A stretch of DNA of 64,000 nt, from positions 21,600 through 85,599 of the forward strand of contig JANBVI010000066.1 in NCBI GenBank assembly GCA_024239075.1, given 5' to 3'. The stretch is from Fischerella sp. CENA71 (GTDB taxonomy: Bacteria > Cyanobacteriota > Cyanobacteriia > Cyanobacteriales > Nostocaceae). How positions within the stretch are numbered: position 1 is the first letter of the stretch; each line of letters begins with the position of its first letter. Positions 7,953 to 16,502 of the stretch are shown here, piece by piece. Under the pieces are notes generated by a model. It saw nothing but the letters and a program-made list of their open reading frames with translations, searched no databases and had not been told where the DNA came from. Position numbers and translations under genes: made by a program.

Positions 7953-8107
7953 AATTGTCCGCTAGTGTCTGCCGGACTGTCGGCTCGACAATTTTAATAG
8001 TAGGGCAGACAACGAGATATTGTATGGCAGAAAACGCACCAGACAGCACACCAGACAGTACCAACAGTACGGCAGACAATGATATTTGTCCGGCAGACGA
8101 CAGACAA
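7953..8107. repeat. cluster of GTCTGGC/GCAGAC-type repeats (candidate parS or operator)
   Basis: Within 155 bp there are about nine variants of one short motif. Forward copies include ATTGTCCGCT (7954), GTGTCTGCCG (7965) and CTGTCGGCTC (7978). Reverse copies include GGGCAGACAAC (8003), CCAGACAG (twice, ~8039-8059), CGGCAGACAATG (8070) and CGGCAGACGACAGACAA (8091-8107). The cluster begins upstream of the HTH gene and runs into its first codons. A matching cluster is at 16503-16657. I infer binding sites for ParB or for the HTH protein. Confidence 0.65.
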
Positions 8108-8710
8108 AATAATGATATTTTTTCAAAAATTTCTATATTAGAATTACAAAAAAAATATGGCATTGGTCGTGACTCGTTGTATGGTCGGATGCGTTACCTC
8201 CAGATAGCGACCTACAAGATCAAGGGTAAGGCTTATCTGGATGCCGAGCAGGTAGCGCACATGGACGGACTACACGACCACATTCAGGCGACCGGAAAGA
8301 TGGAAGGTTATCCAATACCAGAACCATCAGGCCCCAGACAAGAGGAACAAGAAGCAGAACAGACAACTGCATTGGTAGAGATTTCTGAAGAAATTACAGT
8401 CTCTAACAATCAGCAAATTGAAAACTCACCGACTGCAACTTACCCAACTCCTGTAACTGCCACGATATCAAGAGCAGATGTTGAGCAAATTAAAGTAGAA
8501 GCACAGCAACGGGTGAAAGCAAAGCGGTTGGCTGTAATTCAAGTTGCTAAAGCTTATGAGGAAAACCCTGATTTACTGCCAGAAGATATTAAGGCTGAGA
8601 TAGAAGCGGCAGAAATGGCAGCAATCAGTACGCCACTAAATCACAAGCCCTACTATGAGGGAAACGCCCTAGCTCAGATGGTAATCCAAGATTTAATACT
8701 CAGCAGCTAA
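8024..8710 (+). CDS. HTH-containing plasmid protein, 228 aa
   Basis: An open frame extends upstream to 7955, but that part is made of the binding-type repeats, so I start at the ATG at 8024 (MAENAPDS). After a Thr/Asp-rich N-terminus of ~30 residues encoded by the repeats, residues ~38-90 form a MerR-like or excisionase-like HTH (ISILELQKKYGIGRDSLYGR, then KAYLDAEQVAHMDGL). A disordered Glu/Gln/Thr/Pro linker follows. The C-terminus is a helical domain (ADVEQIKVEAQQRVKAKRLA). It probably binds the repeats around its own start and may regulate this block or act in segregation. Confidence 0.72.
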   Translation: MAENAPDSTPDSTNSTADNDICPADDRQNNDIFSKISILELQKKYGIGRDSLYGRMRYLQIATYKIKGKAYLDAEQVAHMDGLHDHIQATGKMEGYPIPEPSGPRQEEQEAEQTTALVEISEEITVSNNQQIENSPTATYPTPVTATISRADVEQIKVEAQQRVKAKRLAVIQVAKAYEENPDLLPEDIKAEIEAAEMAAISTPLNHKPYYEGNALAQMVIQDLILSS

Positions 8711-8745
8711 CCATCTGGGGAATATCGCCAAAGTGGCTAACTTTT

Positions 8746-9771
8746 TTGGCAATATTTTTAGTAAGTAGCATTGTTACAGTTAGCGGAGTCTCTTTTATTT
8801 CGTTGGTGGCAACCTTGGTTGGAAGTGCGATCGCATTATTTCCTAAGCCGAGCTTATTCTCTAGGAATGACAAGGCAATAACTGAAAACTCAAGCTCTGT
8901 GGCTGTTGAGTTAGAACCACCAGATAGTTTTGCAACTGTCCAGTCTGCACAAGTTGGAAACTCTCGACTTTATCGACAATCTGAACTCAACCGGATCAAG
9001 GCTTCACTTTTGGCTAATGGTGCAATTTTGGTAGTGGGCGAAGAAGGAAGCGGGAAATCTACTTTGGCTAATGCTGTGGTGGAAAGCTTGCAGGAAGACG
9101 GCTTTACACTTGCCTTTATTGAACCTGCTACACCCAAGCAGATGTTAAAAGAAATAGCCGAACAGTTGGGGGTGGAGACTCAAAATTTGGAGGGTAAAAC
9201 TTTAACAGCTGACCAATTGAAACGAGCGATCGCCACCTATTTAAGTAACAACACGGCTTTTTTAGTCATAGACGATGCCCACGTTTGTGAAGCAAAATTT
9301 CGGTTGTGGTTAAAACAACTACGCCGGGAAAATATACCTATGTTGTTACTTGCCACCGACCCACCCCGTAGTGATGTGTTTATTTCTATCCCCCGGATTG
9401 AATTAAAACCACTACCAGAGTATGCAATTCGGGAAATCATGGTGCAAGCGGCCGCCGAGAGGCAAATTAACCTTAAACCCTCTGAGCTTGCCAAACTGCA
9501 AGAACGCGCCGGGGGCAATCCCATGCTGGCAATGCGAGCCGTAGACGAAGAATACTTAGGACTGGAGATGGAAGGAGCTGATCACAGGAGATATTTTGAC
9601 ATCACGCCTCTAATACTCTTAGTAGGCGTTGTATTTGTCGTTATGCGGTTTATAGGCTTAGGGACTTCGGATCAGGCATTGTACATTTTTGGAGGTATCG
9701 CCGCGGCCATTTTCCTCGGTCTTTCCCGCCTCTTGTATAATCTGCCACGCGAAAGTCAGAGGATACGGTAA
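8746..9771 (+). CDS. membrane-anchored AAA ATPase, 341 aa
   Basis: An N-terminal membrane segment (residues ~3-32) is followed by an ExeA/GspA- or TniB-like ATPase: Walker A GEEGSGKST at 98-106, Walker B LVIDDAH at 173-179 and a sensor LLLATDPPRSD. Two C-terminal transmembrane helices lie at ~285-333. The TTG at 8746 has no good ribosome site. The frame stays open upstream to 8659, through the end of the preceding gene, without ATG or GTG, so the start is uncertain and a non-standard start or coupling to the upstream gene is possible. It probably energises or gates the envelope machine encoded downstream. Confidence 0.78.
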   Translation: MAIFLVSSIVTVSGVSFISLVATLVGSAIALFPKPSLFSRNDKAITENSSSVAVELEPPDSFATVQSAQVGNSRLYRQSELNRIKASLLANGAILVVGEEGSGKSTLANAVVESLQEDGFTLAFIEPATPKQMLKEIAEQLGVETQNLEGKTLTADQLKRAIATYLSNNTAFLVIDDAHVCEAKFRLWLKQLRRENIPMLLLATDPPRSDVFISIPRIELKPLPEYAIREIMVQAAAERQINLKPSELAKLQERAGGNPMLAMRAVDEEYLGLEMEGADHRRYFDITPLILLVGVVFVVMRFIGLGTSDQALYIFGGIAAAIFLGLSRLLYNLPRESQRIR

Positions 9772-9800
9772 TCAGTGAACAGTTATCAGTTAGCATTTAC

Positions 9801-9848
9801 CTTACACCCCTACACCCCTACACCCTTCCTTATACCCCTACACACACT
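9801..9848 (+). repeat. C-rich tandem repeat (ACCCCTAC units)
   Basis: About 48 bp of degenerate tandem units based on CCCCTACA precede the next gene. The repeat matches the short-unit filler found between Nostoc genes, and no function is visible. Confidence 0.6.
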
Positions 9849-9857
9849 GTAAATATA

Positions 9858-10901
9858 ATGCTTGGGATTTCGCATCTGTTGATTAGTGGCACGGCTACAT
9901 CATTATTATTGGGAACTGCTAGCCCGACTATCATTGCTGTGGGGGCGATCGCTGGTCTTGTTCCTGATATTGATATTTCTACTTCTCCGGCGGGTCGTGT
10001 TCTTCCGTGGGTGAGTGCATTTTTTGAGTCAAAAATGCCTCACCGCAGTTGTACCCACAGTTTGGTTGCGAGTGGAGTTGTAGCAGCTGTTGGGTATGGA
10101 ATTGCCCTTTTCAATCCGCGAATAATCAACCTCATCCACGCTCTAAATATTGGCTATACCTTTGGCTGGTTTGCTGACGTGTTCACCCGTGGCGGCGTCG
10201 AGATGTTCTGGCCTTCCCCGGTGCGTTGTGTATGTCCTGGAAATCGTAATCTCCGCTTACGGACTGGGAGCAATGCTGAATATTTTGTGTTGGTGGTGTT
10301 AGTTGCGATCGCTCTGGGGGTTTTCAATATCAACAACTCAGGCGGTTTATTTACTCAGTTCAACAGACTAATTGCTTCCCCGTCCGGTGTACAGCATATC
10401 TACAACGAATCTGGCAGTACGCACTTGATTAAAGCCAATATTAAAGGAGTGCGGACAAGCGATCGCTCTAAGGTTGTTGGTCAATTCCTTATTATTCAAG
10501 CTCAAGGCACAGGCTTTTTAGTCCAAGCTGACGACGGCAGGATTTACAAGGCATCAACTGAACCAGATGCCCAAATTTTCTTAGAGGAAATCACCGCCGA
10601 TGTAGGAAAGCCAGCCATCACCAATATTGAAGCTGTGACACTAGAAGATGAACCAATCAACGCTGCACTAGAGAAATTTAAACGCACTGGTGCAATGGTC
10701 TTTGTCAGTGGTCAGTTATCAGTTGACAGTCTAGACGAAGTAACTTTGCCTCGTGACCCTTACCAATTCCCTTACATCAAAGCATCTGACACTACACTTA
10801 CCCTAGAAGCTGCACCGCTTGGAATTGTTCAAAGTCAGTTGGGTGAAGAATTCGCCATAGGACAGCTGCAAGTGAAGGTTATCAATACCAGCAGTCAATA
10901 G
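9858..10901 (+). CDS. YdjM-type membrane protein (DUF457, predicted metal-dependent hydrolase)
   Basis: The first half is a multi-pass membrane domain with the metal-binding pattern of the YdjM/DUF457 family: His6 in GISHLL, PDIDIS at 36-41 and HRSCTH at 62-67. Two or three hydrophobic segments follow up to ~residue 165. The second half (~170-347) is soluble, apparently beta-rich and not recognised. The family is annotated as LexA-regulated inner membrane hydrolases of unknown substrate. The C-terminal extension is unusual and may be the specific part for this block. It sits between the membrane ATPase and the HerA-like ATPase on the same strand. Confidence 0.82.
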   Translation: MLGISHLLISGTATSLLLGTASPTIIAVGAIAGLVPDIDISTSPAGRVLPWVSAFFESKMPHRSCTHSLVASGVVAAVGYGIALFNPRIINLIHALNIGYTFGWFADVFTRGGVEMFWPSPVRCVCPGNRNLRLRTGSNAEYFVLVVLVAIALGVFNINNSGGLFTQFNRLIASPSGVQHIYNESGSTHLIKANIKGVRTSDRSKVVGQFLIIQAQGTGFLVQADDGRIYKASTEPDAQIFLEEITADVGKPAITNIEAVTLEDEPINAALEKFKRTGAMVFVSGQLSVDSLDEVTLPRDPYQFPYIKASDTTLTLEAAPLGIVQSQLGEEFAIGQLQVKVINTSSQ

Positions 10902-10967
10902 TCATTAGTCACAAAGTCAAAAGTTGTTTTCCCTTGTTCCCTATTCCCTACTCCCCAATTTTTAACC

Positions 10968-12050
10968 ATGCCTAAACCACTACCAGCGCCAACACTAAAA
11001 CCGAATCAGACAAAGAAACCTGCGGCCGAATCAACATCTGATGGCATTTTATTAGGTGATAAAGTCTGGTGGAATCCTACCAAGCTACCTAATGGCCACA
11101 TTGCCATTATTGGTGCATCTGGCAGTGGAAAAACCCAGACATTAAAAGCCATAGCGTATGAACTAACTCGCTTTATACCGAGTGTACGCTGCATTGTAAT
11201 CGATTTTCACGGCGACCAAGAGCTTCCCGGCGAGGTTTGTTATCCACTCAACATGGAATCGCCTTATGGTATCAATCCCCTGGTGATTGACCTTGACACC
11301 AAAGGCGGGGGGCCATCACTACAAGCGATCGCAGTTGCAACCATCCTTAAAAAAGCTCTGGTGATGGGTGTTAACCAGGAAGGATTAATCATCGACATCC
11401 TGACCACCTGCTACAAGCAACGGGGAATTATTCAAGATGACCCCACGACCTGGAGGCGCGAACCTCCCACATTTGCTGATGTGCGAGAGGAAATAGACAG
11501 CAGGATTAAGAGTGGTTGCAAGGAATCCTCCAAACTTACGCTCAAATTGGCGGCGATGTTTGAGTATGGAATATTCACTCGGCCCCAGCCGTCGCTAGAT
11601 GCTCAGATTATCCGTTTTGATTTGTCAGCATTGGGTAAGGTTCCTGGTTTGGGTGCGATCGCAGCCGAAGCTCTGATTAAACAGGTTATGGATGCTCACA
11701 GAATCCTTGGTGAAATTGAGGGGAAAATTCCTAGAAGTTACATATTTATTGATGAGTGTAAGGAAGCAAAAGATTCAAAAACACTAAATTTAGTATTTGC
11801 AGATGGTAGGAAATATGGGCTAGGTGCTGCGGTAGGCTCTCAAAAAAGAAAAGATATGAGCGATGACGTAATTATGAATAGTTCAACAAAAATTATTTTG
11901 GCAGTTGATCAAACTGAGGTTAAAAGGATAGCTAAAGATTTTAGATTTGCCGAAGGCTTGGTTGGTCAGTTACAACCATTAGAAGCTCTAGTGAGAATGG
12001 GTAGCAACGGAGAGAAATGTAAAATCAAGCCTTTTTATGAAAGAATTTAG
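10968..12050 (+). CDS. HerA/VirB4-like ATPase, 360 aa
   Basis: After a Pro/Lys-rich N-terminus of ~25 residues, the protein has a HerA/FtsK-superfamily core: Walker A GASGSGKT at 49-56, VIDFHGDQE near 80 (the HerA-type region after strand 2), Walker B YIFIDECKEA near 259-268, and a C-terminal IILAVDQTE strand. Members pump DNA or drive protein export, for example VirB4, TraG or HerA. No transmembrane helix is present, so it would dock on a membrane partner. The next gene overlaps by 14 bp. In this block it is the likely motor of an envelope-spanning apparatus. Confidence 0.82.
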   Translation: MPKPLPAPTLKPNQTKKPAAESTSDGILLGDKVWWNPTKLPNGHIAIIGASGSGKTQTLKAIAYELTRFIPSVRCIVIDFHGDQELPGEVCYPLNMESPYGINPLVIDLDTKGGGPSLQAIAVATILKKALVMGVNQEGLIIDILTTCYKQRGIIQDDPTTWRREPPTFADVREEIDSRIKSGCKESSKLTLKLAAMFEYGIFTRPQPSLDAQIIRFDLSALGKVPGLGAIAAEALIKQVMDAHRILGEIEGKIPRSYIFIDECKEAKDSKTLNLVFADGRKYGLGAAVGSQKRKDMSDDVIMNSSTKIILAVDQTEVKRIAKDFRFAEGLVGQLQPLEALVRMGSNGEKCKIKPFYERI

Positions 12051-13251
12051 TAGTATTAATTTACCTATTTATTTATGTATTGGGCTGATTGGGTTAATTT
12101 TATTAGTAAAAAATAGCCCCCAAAATCAGCCTGTAATTGCTGCTAAATCAGAGAATACGAATACTGCAAAAGTAGAAACTCCCTCTAATATAGATGATAA
12201 CGAGGGAGATGATTCTGCGATCACAGTCCTTCAACAAAACCGTCCTCTAAGAATGACTCTATCCGTTGATAGCCCGTCATTTTTAAAGGTAAAAGTTGGT
12301 CAGGAAATCAAACAGGGTGACATTATTACTGATAACTCTATAGAACGAAACCGATTAAATAAACAGCGTCAAAGTTTACAACTACAAATTGATAATTTAA
12401 AATCGAAAAATATTCCTAAACCCTTTGAACCCAAAGCGCCGCCGCAACTAGCAGCACTGCCAAGTGCAAATTTCCTAGAGGAAGAAAGTGCGATCGCTCA
12501 AGCTAAACTCAAACTGCAACAAGCTCAAAGCATTTTAGAAAGTCGCACAAAGCTATTAAATAGTGATAATCCTGAAGTACGTGCCGAAGGAGAAAAATCA
12601 GAATCAGCGCTTAATATTGCAGCTGAAAAAGTACAGGAGCAAGAAGAATTACTACGCTCGATGCAGGATATGAAACTGGAAGCGTCTGTACTGCGGCACG
12701 AAGAAGCAAAATTAAAACAACTTAATAGTGAAATGGAACAGGCCCGCAGTGGATTAGACCAGGCACGGGCGAAACTCAACGCGAGTGCGATCGCATCCCA
12801 ACAAGAGTTACAAAATCTCCAAATAGCTGTACAGATTGCCCAATCTGATTTGCAAATGGCAATGAGCAGGCTGGAAACTGCTAAATCTAACAGAAAGCTT
12901 TTAGAATATAATGCCTCCATCAATGCCGCGCAACGTATAGAACAGCAAAATCAATCCAATCTGGCCTACACTCGCCAGATGCAAGACTACGAGCAGCAAA
13001 TTCGAGACAGAGATTATCAGCTAGCACAGCTGCAAATCAGCCTCGCCGCTATTGACGACAAAATCAGTCAAATTCCTGTGGTGAAATCGCCCAAAACTGG
13101 CTATATCAGGAGAATCAAGCCTTGGGTAGGGAATAATGGCAAATATTCAACGGTGGTTACAATTAGCTCTAATCCTAAATCTGATGGGAGCGATCGCTCC
13201 AGTAATGGCACAAACTCCAGCCCCACCCCCAACCCAAAAACCAAACCTTAA
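12037..13251 (+). CDS. HlyD-like periplasmic adaptor protein, 404 aa
   Basis: One N-terminal transmembrane helix (residues ~9-26) is followed by a half lipoyl-like motif (FLKVKVGQEIKQGDIIT, ~91-107), a long coiled-coil hairpin (~110-350) and the second half-motif (VVKSPKTGYIRRIKPWVG, ~350-368). This is the architecture of membrane fusion proteins that bridge an inner-membrane pump and an outer-membrane channel. No ABC transporter or RND pump is present; the neighbouring ATPase at 10968 takes that position. The last 116 bp overlap the next gene in another frame, and the C-terminal 35 residues are low-complexity Ser/Asn/Pro. Confidence 0.82.
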   Translation: MKEFSSINLPIYLCIGLIGLILLVKNSPQNQPVIAAKSENTNTAKVETPSNIDDNEGDDSAITVLQQNRPLRMTLSVDSPSFLKVKVGQEIKQGDIITDNSIERNRLNKQRQSLQLQIDNLKSKNIPKPFEPKAPPQLAALPSANFLEEESAIAQAKLKLQQAQSILESRTKLLNSDNPEVRAEGEKSESALNIAAEKVQEQEELLRSMQDMKLEASVLRHEEAKLKQLNSEMEQARSGLDQARAKLNASAIASQQELQNLQIAVQIAQSDLQMAMSRLETAKSNRKLLEYNASINAAQRIEQQNQSNLAYTRQMQDYEQQIRDRDYQLAQLQISLAAIDDKISQIPVVKSPKTGYIRRIKPWVGNNGKYSTVVTISSNPKSDGSDRSSNGTNSSPTPNPKTKP

Positions 13252-14176
13252 ACCAGTACAGCCACAACAAAATCAAGGGGAAGTGGAACAGACTCCAGAG
13301 GAGACAGAAGAACAGCCACAAGAGGAGCAAACCCAAGAAGAAGCGCAGCAAGCTGATACTGATGCTGACTCACAGCTTCCCAAGCCTGAACAAAACCCAT
13401 TTAAGAAGCCTTCTATTGATGCCATTATTCAAAAAGAATTCAACGAGGATATGTGGCGAATTCTCAAAGGGGGTTTACCGTGCCTAGAAACTAGTGCAGT
13501 GTGTTTGCAGCAGTTGCAAGAAAGAGCGATCGCTCAAAGTCCCTTACTCAAAGAAATTGATACCCGTATTCAAGAAGCCAACGATAGAATTGATGAGGCT
13601 AAATCACGAAATCAGAGAAGTATTAAGCTTTCTATCCTCACCCCAGCGCTGCAATATTTACTAGGGCCAGCTACACAGCCAGGGCAAAGACAACAACGAG
13701 GGATGGGACTAATTGATAATATTGCTGCTGTGTTGCGTGGTGATGTTGGGATTATCAATGGATTGTTACGAGTGATTGGAATTCCACTTTTTCAGGGAGT
13801 ACAGGGAGGAAATGACCAAGCCCAAACCAGAGCGATCGCAATATCTGATTTGCAGGTAAAAATTGCAGAACTGCAAAGAAGTAGAGCGCAACTGGCAGAA
13901 CAAACCCGCGAGAAAGTAGCCGAGGCGTTGATTCAATTTGATGAGGCTCGAACAGAATACCAAACTTCTCAGGTTGTAGCAAGTAGGTCAATTGACCAGT
14001 TCAAAGTATTTGAATTGAGATACGTTAGGGGAAATTCAGATACAGAAACTTATCTTGTCCGTCAAAATCAGTTAGATAATCAAAAAGCCCAAACTTACAG
14101 AGCTTGGGCAAAAATGAGGCGGAGTTTATTCACAATCAAGCTACTTGTTTTGTCTGTAAAAGATGCGGAAATTTAA
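13136..14176 (+). CDS. secreted TolC-like outer-membrane factor candidate, 346 aa
   Basis: A clear signal peptide with cleavage near MAPVMA/QTPA (residue ~25) is followed by a Pro/Gln/Glu-rich spacer to ~residue 85. Helical regions resembling the TolC/OEP fold come next, including DTRIQEANDRIDEAKSRNQ and the C-terminal FELRYVRGNSDTETYLVRQN with a following LDNQK, like the conserved equatorial part of TolC repeats. It is shorter than TolC (about 430-490 residues). It overlaps the HlyD-like gene by 116 bp, an unusually long overlap that implies tight coupling. It probably supplies the outer-membrane piece of the apparatus. Confidence 0.72.
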   Translation: MANIQRWLQLALILNLMGAIAPVMAQTPAPPPTQKPNLKPVQPQQNQGEVEQTPEETEEQPQEEQTQEEAQQADTDADSQLPKPEQNPFKKPSIDAIIQKEFNEDMWRILKGGLPCLETSAVCLQQLQERAIAQSPLLKEIDTRIQEANDRIDEAKSRNQRSIKLSILTPALQYLLGPATQPGQRQQRGMGLIDNIAAVLRGDVGIINGLLRVIGIPLFQGVQGGNDQAQTRAIAISDLQVKIAELQRSRAQLAEQTREKVAEALIQFDEARTEYQTSQVVASRSIDQFKVFELRYVRGNSDTETYLVRQNQLDNQKAQTYRAWAKMRRSLFTIKLLVLSVKDAEI

Positions 14177-14832
14177 TTTGATAGCCATTCTTTAGGCACA
14201 TATCCTATACCATTTTTGCAAATTGGAGAACTACTTACATATGGCGCTTCTTGCCCATTATAAGTTTTTCCGTTAATAGTTATTTCTGAAACATCTAGCC
14301 ACCAATAAGCACCTAAAATCTTAGGCTTTTTCAAGACTGCAAAGCTACATTCATTAAATGTCACTCGCTGACTACCCGGACTATAGTAAATTACTTTATA
14401 AGCTTTATTTGGCTCTTTTAATATATATATATTTCCTTTAGAGTCTTTAAAATCAGAGCCGACTTCTTCACTAAGAGTTCCATTATTACAAGTTGGTGGA
14501 TTCATAGTCTGCAAGTCACTGACTAAGTTTACACTTGCAGAGAAAGGAGGCCAAACTTCATCTGCGTTATATGATATGATTCCAGACCCTTTTATTACTA
14601 GTAGCCCACAACTATCAGATATTAGAGCCTTTACAGTCGGCTTTGCCTGCATCTGTCCTGTATAGCTTCCTGGTTGACCGCTTAAATAAAAAGTATTTTC
14701 CTCAGATTGATAAATATAATTTCCCTTATAAGGAATTCCATAGGCTTTTGCTGAGAAAATTAAAAGAAAACTTAATACTAAAAAAATTGATTTTATATTC
14801 ATGACGATTTTACTGTTCGTAGCCCATTCCAA
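14173..14832 (-). CDS. secreted Cys-containing protein, paralogue 1
   Basis: Translation most likely begins at the Met eleven codons in (14802), giving MNIKSIFLVLSFLLIFSAKA as signal peptide and a mature secreted protein. The mature part starts IPYKGNYIYQSEENTF, like paralogue 3. It has two modules, each with a PGS(Y)-type turn and a Cys strand: SDSCGLLVIKG and then NECSFAVLKK. Modules close with PPTCNNGTLSEE and SPICKNGIGYVPKEW. Four Cys suggest disulphides in the periplasm or outside. The family is not known to me. It converges with the TolC-like gene, overlapping it by 4 bp. Confidence 0.75.
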   Translation of the reverse strand: MEWATNSKIVMNIKSIFLVLSFLLIFSAKAYGIPYKGNYIYQSEENTFYLSGQPGSYTGQMQAKPTVKALISDSCGLLVIKGSGIISYNADEVWPPFSASVNLVSDLQTMNPPTCNNGTLSEEVGSDFKDSKGNIYILKEPNKAYKVIYYSPGSQRVTFNECSFAVLKKPKILGAYWWLDVSEITINGKTYNGQEAPYVSSSPICKNGIGYVPKEWLSN

Positions 14833-14867
14833 TTAATAGGAATTTCAGTTCTTATAGAGCCTGAATG

Positions 14868-15572
14868 CTATTGTACAAGTTTATAAAGAATTCCATTCTT
14901 GCAAAAGTCTGCTGGTCTACTTTGTAAGGAATTTAATGAATAGTCATCTGAGGGATATCCCTCACTATTGTAGTAGTAAAAATTTCCTAGATTAGAAACA
15001 GGCCACTTACCACTGTTTGTAATTTTCAAGATGCCACATTTGTTAGCTTTCATCATTCTTTTTGCAGGTCTTCCATCTTTTACTTCATATGAACCTTTGT
15101 TTAATCCAAATATGTAAAATGTATGAGAATAATCTCCATCTCTAATTCCTAATAATCCATATATACCAGAAGAAATTTGAGTCCATTTTAATGATGTATT
15201 TCTGTTTGTTCCGTTGCAAATTGTCTTCCCGTTCAAATATTCTTCATTAGAAAAGCCTCCTAGACTAGTGTTACTAAATGAAGCAGTATTTGAATAATCT
15301 ACAGGAGAGACAATTGTCATTGTTCCAGTAGTAGAAAACTTTTTTCCCCCTTCAAGCTGCTTAATTATAAGTACATTACACGTATCTGATGTAGAAAAAG
15401 AAGCTTTATTTGGTATATTTTCATAGGTAATATGAAGTATCTCTTCTGGTTTTAAACTTGATATATATGGAGTATTTTCAAAGTCTTTGTACACTTCTAC
15501 TGACAATGCAGGAGATGAAATGCCTGCTATAAGTGCAAGTGTCGTAATTAAAAGTAGTTTCATCTTAATCAT
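14868..15572 (-). CDS. secreted Cys-containing protein, paralogue 2
   Basis: A signal peptide (KMKLLLITTLALIAGISSPA, cleaved near ALS/VEVYK) is followed by a domain with the same Cys landmarks as its neighbours: SDTCNVLIIKQ, GKTICNGTNRN, ANKCGILKITNSG and ADFCKNGILYKL. It is the most diverged of the three. The tandem arrangement and shared pattern show local duplication. Base composition is AT-rich compared with the operon at 8-14 kb. A role at the cell surface, for example as a minor pilin-like or adhesive subunit, is speculation. Confidence 0.75.
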   Translation of the reverse strand: MIKMKLLLITTLALIAGISSPALSVEVYKDFENTPYISSLKPEEILHITYENIPNKASFSTSDTCNVLIIKQLEGGKKFSTTGTMTIVSPVDYSNTASFSNTSLGGFSNEEYLNGKTICNGTNRNTSLKWTQISSGIYGLLGIRDGDYSHTFYIFGLNKGSYEVKDGRPAKRMMKANKCGILKITNSGKWPVSNLGNFYYYNSEGYPSDDYSLNSLQSRPADFCKNGILYKLVQ

Positions 15573-15666
15573 CCTTTAGTCAATAGTCATTGCAAAAAAA
15601 TTAGCGATCGCATAAATTCTCTTGGGAAAATTGAGGAGCGATCGCTGCTGACCTCAAAACTGATTT

Positions 15667-16320
15667 TTATGGCATCCAAGCAGCAGGGACGTAGCCGTAG
15701 GGAGTCCCGCTGATTGTACGGCAGTAAGGGGGGCTACCTGCGTTGGGGAGAGAAGAGAGGGTATAGCTGGTTGAATCAACTGAAAATGATCCTGGTAGTG
15801 TCTGTCCAGTGCTTGGTTTCAATACCCCAAATCCGCAGCCATTAACAGTCACGCTCCGAGTTGTAGGAGCCGGAAGTGATACTGATACAGCTGCCCCTGG
15901 TGTTTTTCCAACAATTACCACCTGGTTATTAGGGGTTTTAAAGTTAGTAGTCCGGGGTTCTGAAAATGAGCCGTTTACACAGCTAGGTAGAGTTTGAGTC
16001 GGTAAGGTTGAGGCATCAACTGCTGTTCCATCTACCTTTAGCCCTGTGAAACTCCCTGATGAAGGAGGTGAGATTCTCACTTCACCGCAAGAACCAGCTA
16101 AACGCGCTGTTGGTTTATCAGAGCTACCCAAATTTACGCTGATTTTGCTTCCAGGAGTTGCAGAAAATACTACTACCTGATTACTACCATCCATCGCTTT
16201 ATAAACAGTTTGCCCATTGTAAGGAATAGCAAAAGCACTCAAAGGAGCGAATGATACACCAATTGCAGTAGTAGCGATTAATCCTGATTTAATTAGTTGA
16301 AGCTTTTTCATAATTACCAA
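15667..16320 (-). CDS. secreted Cys-containing protein, paralogue 3
   Basis: A signal peptide (MKKLQLIKSGLIATTAIGVS, cleavage near AFA/IPYNG) leads a mature protein of about 185 residues with visible two-fold repetition. QVVVFSATPGSKISVNL with AGSCGEVRI matches QVVIVGKTPGAAVSVSL with NGCGFGVLK. Modules end LPSCVNGSFSE and PPYCRT followed by YGYVP. Each module holds two Cys. The gene is the promoter-proximal member of the tandem set, with the repeat cluster 16503-16657 upstream. The function is unknown; extracellular location is well supported. Confidence 0.78.
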   Translation of the reverse strand: MVIMKKLQLIKSGLIATTAIGVSFAPLSAFAIPYNGQTVYKAMDGSNQVVVFSATPGSKISVNLGSSDKPTARLAGSCGEVRISPPSSGSFTGLKVDGTAVDASTLPTQTLPSCVNGSFSEPRTTNFKTPNNQVVIVGKTPGAAVSVSLPAPTTRSVTVNGCGFGVLKPSTGQTLPGSFSVDSTSYTLSSLPNAGSPPYCRTISGTPYGYVPAAWMP

Positions 16321-16502
16321 TATGAGAGTAAATATTTCTCTTTGTCTTTACAACATATTTGTCTATAATTGTATTTTTTAAAACAGTAAACGCACTGAAT
16401 AATAAGCTTTTTAATCAACAATATTCATATCGTTAAACTTAGAATTAATGCTGAGTTTATGTCAAAGAAATATGAATAATAGCTGTAAAAAATCAGTAAT
16501 TT

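Noticed and set aside
7955-8023. N-terminal extension of the HTH protein
   Set aside because: These 23 codons consist of the binding-type repeat, and an ATG with a GAG-type ribosome site follows at 8024.
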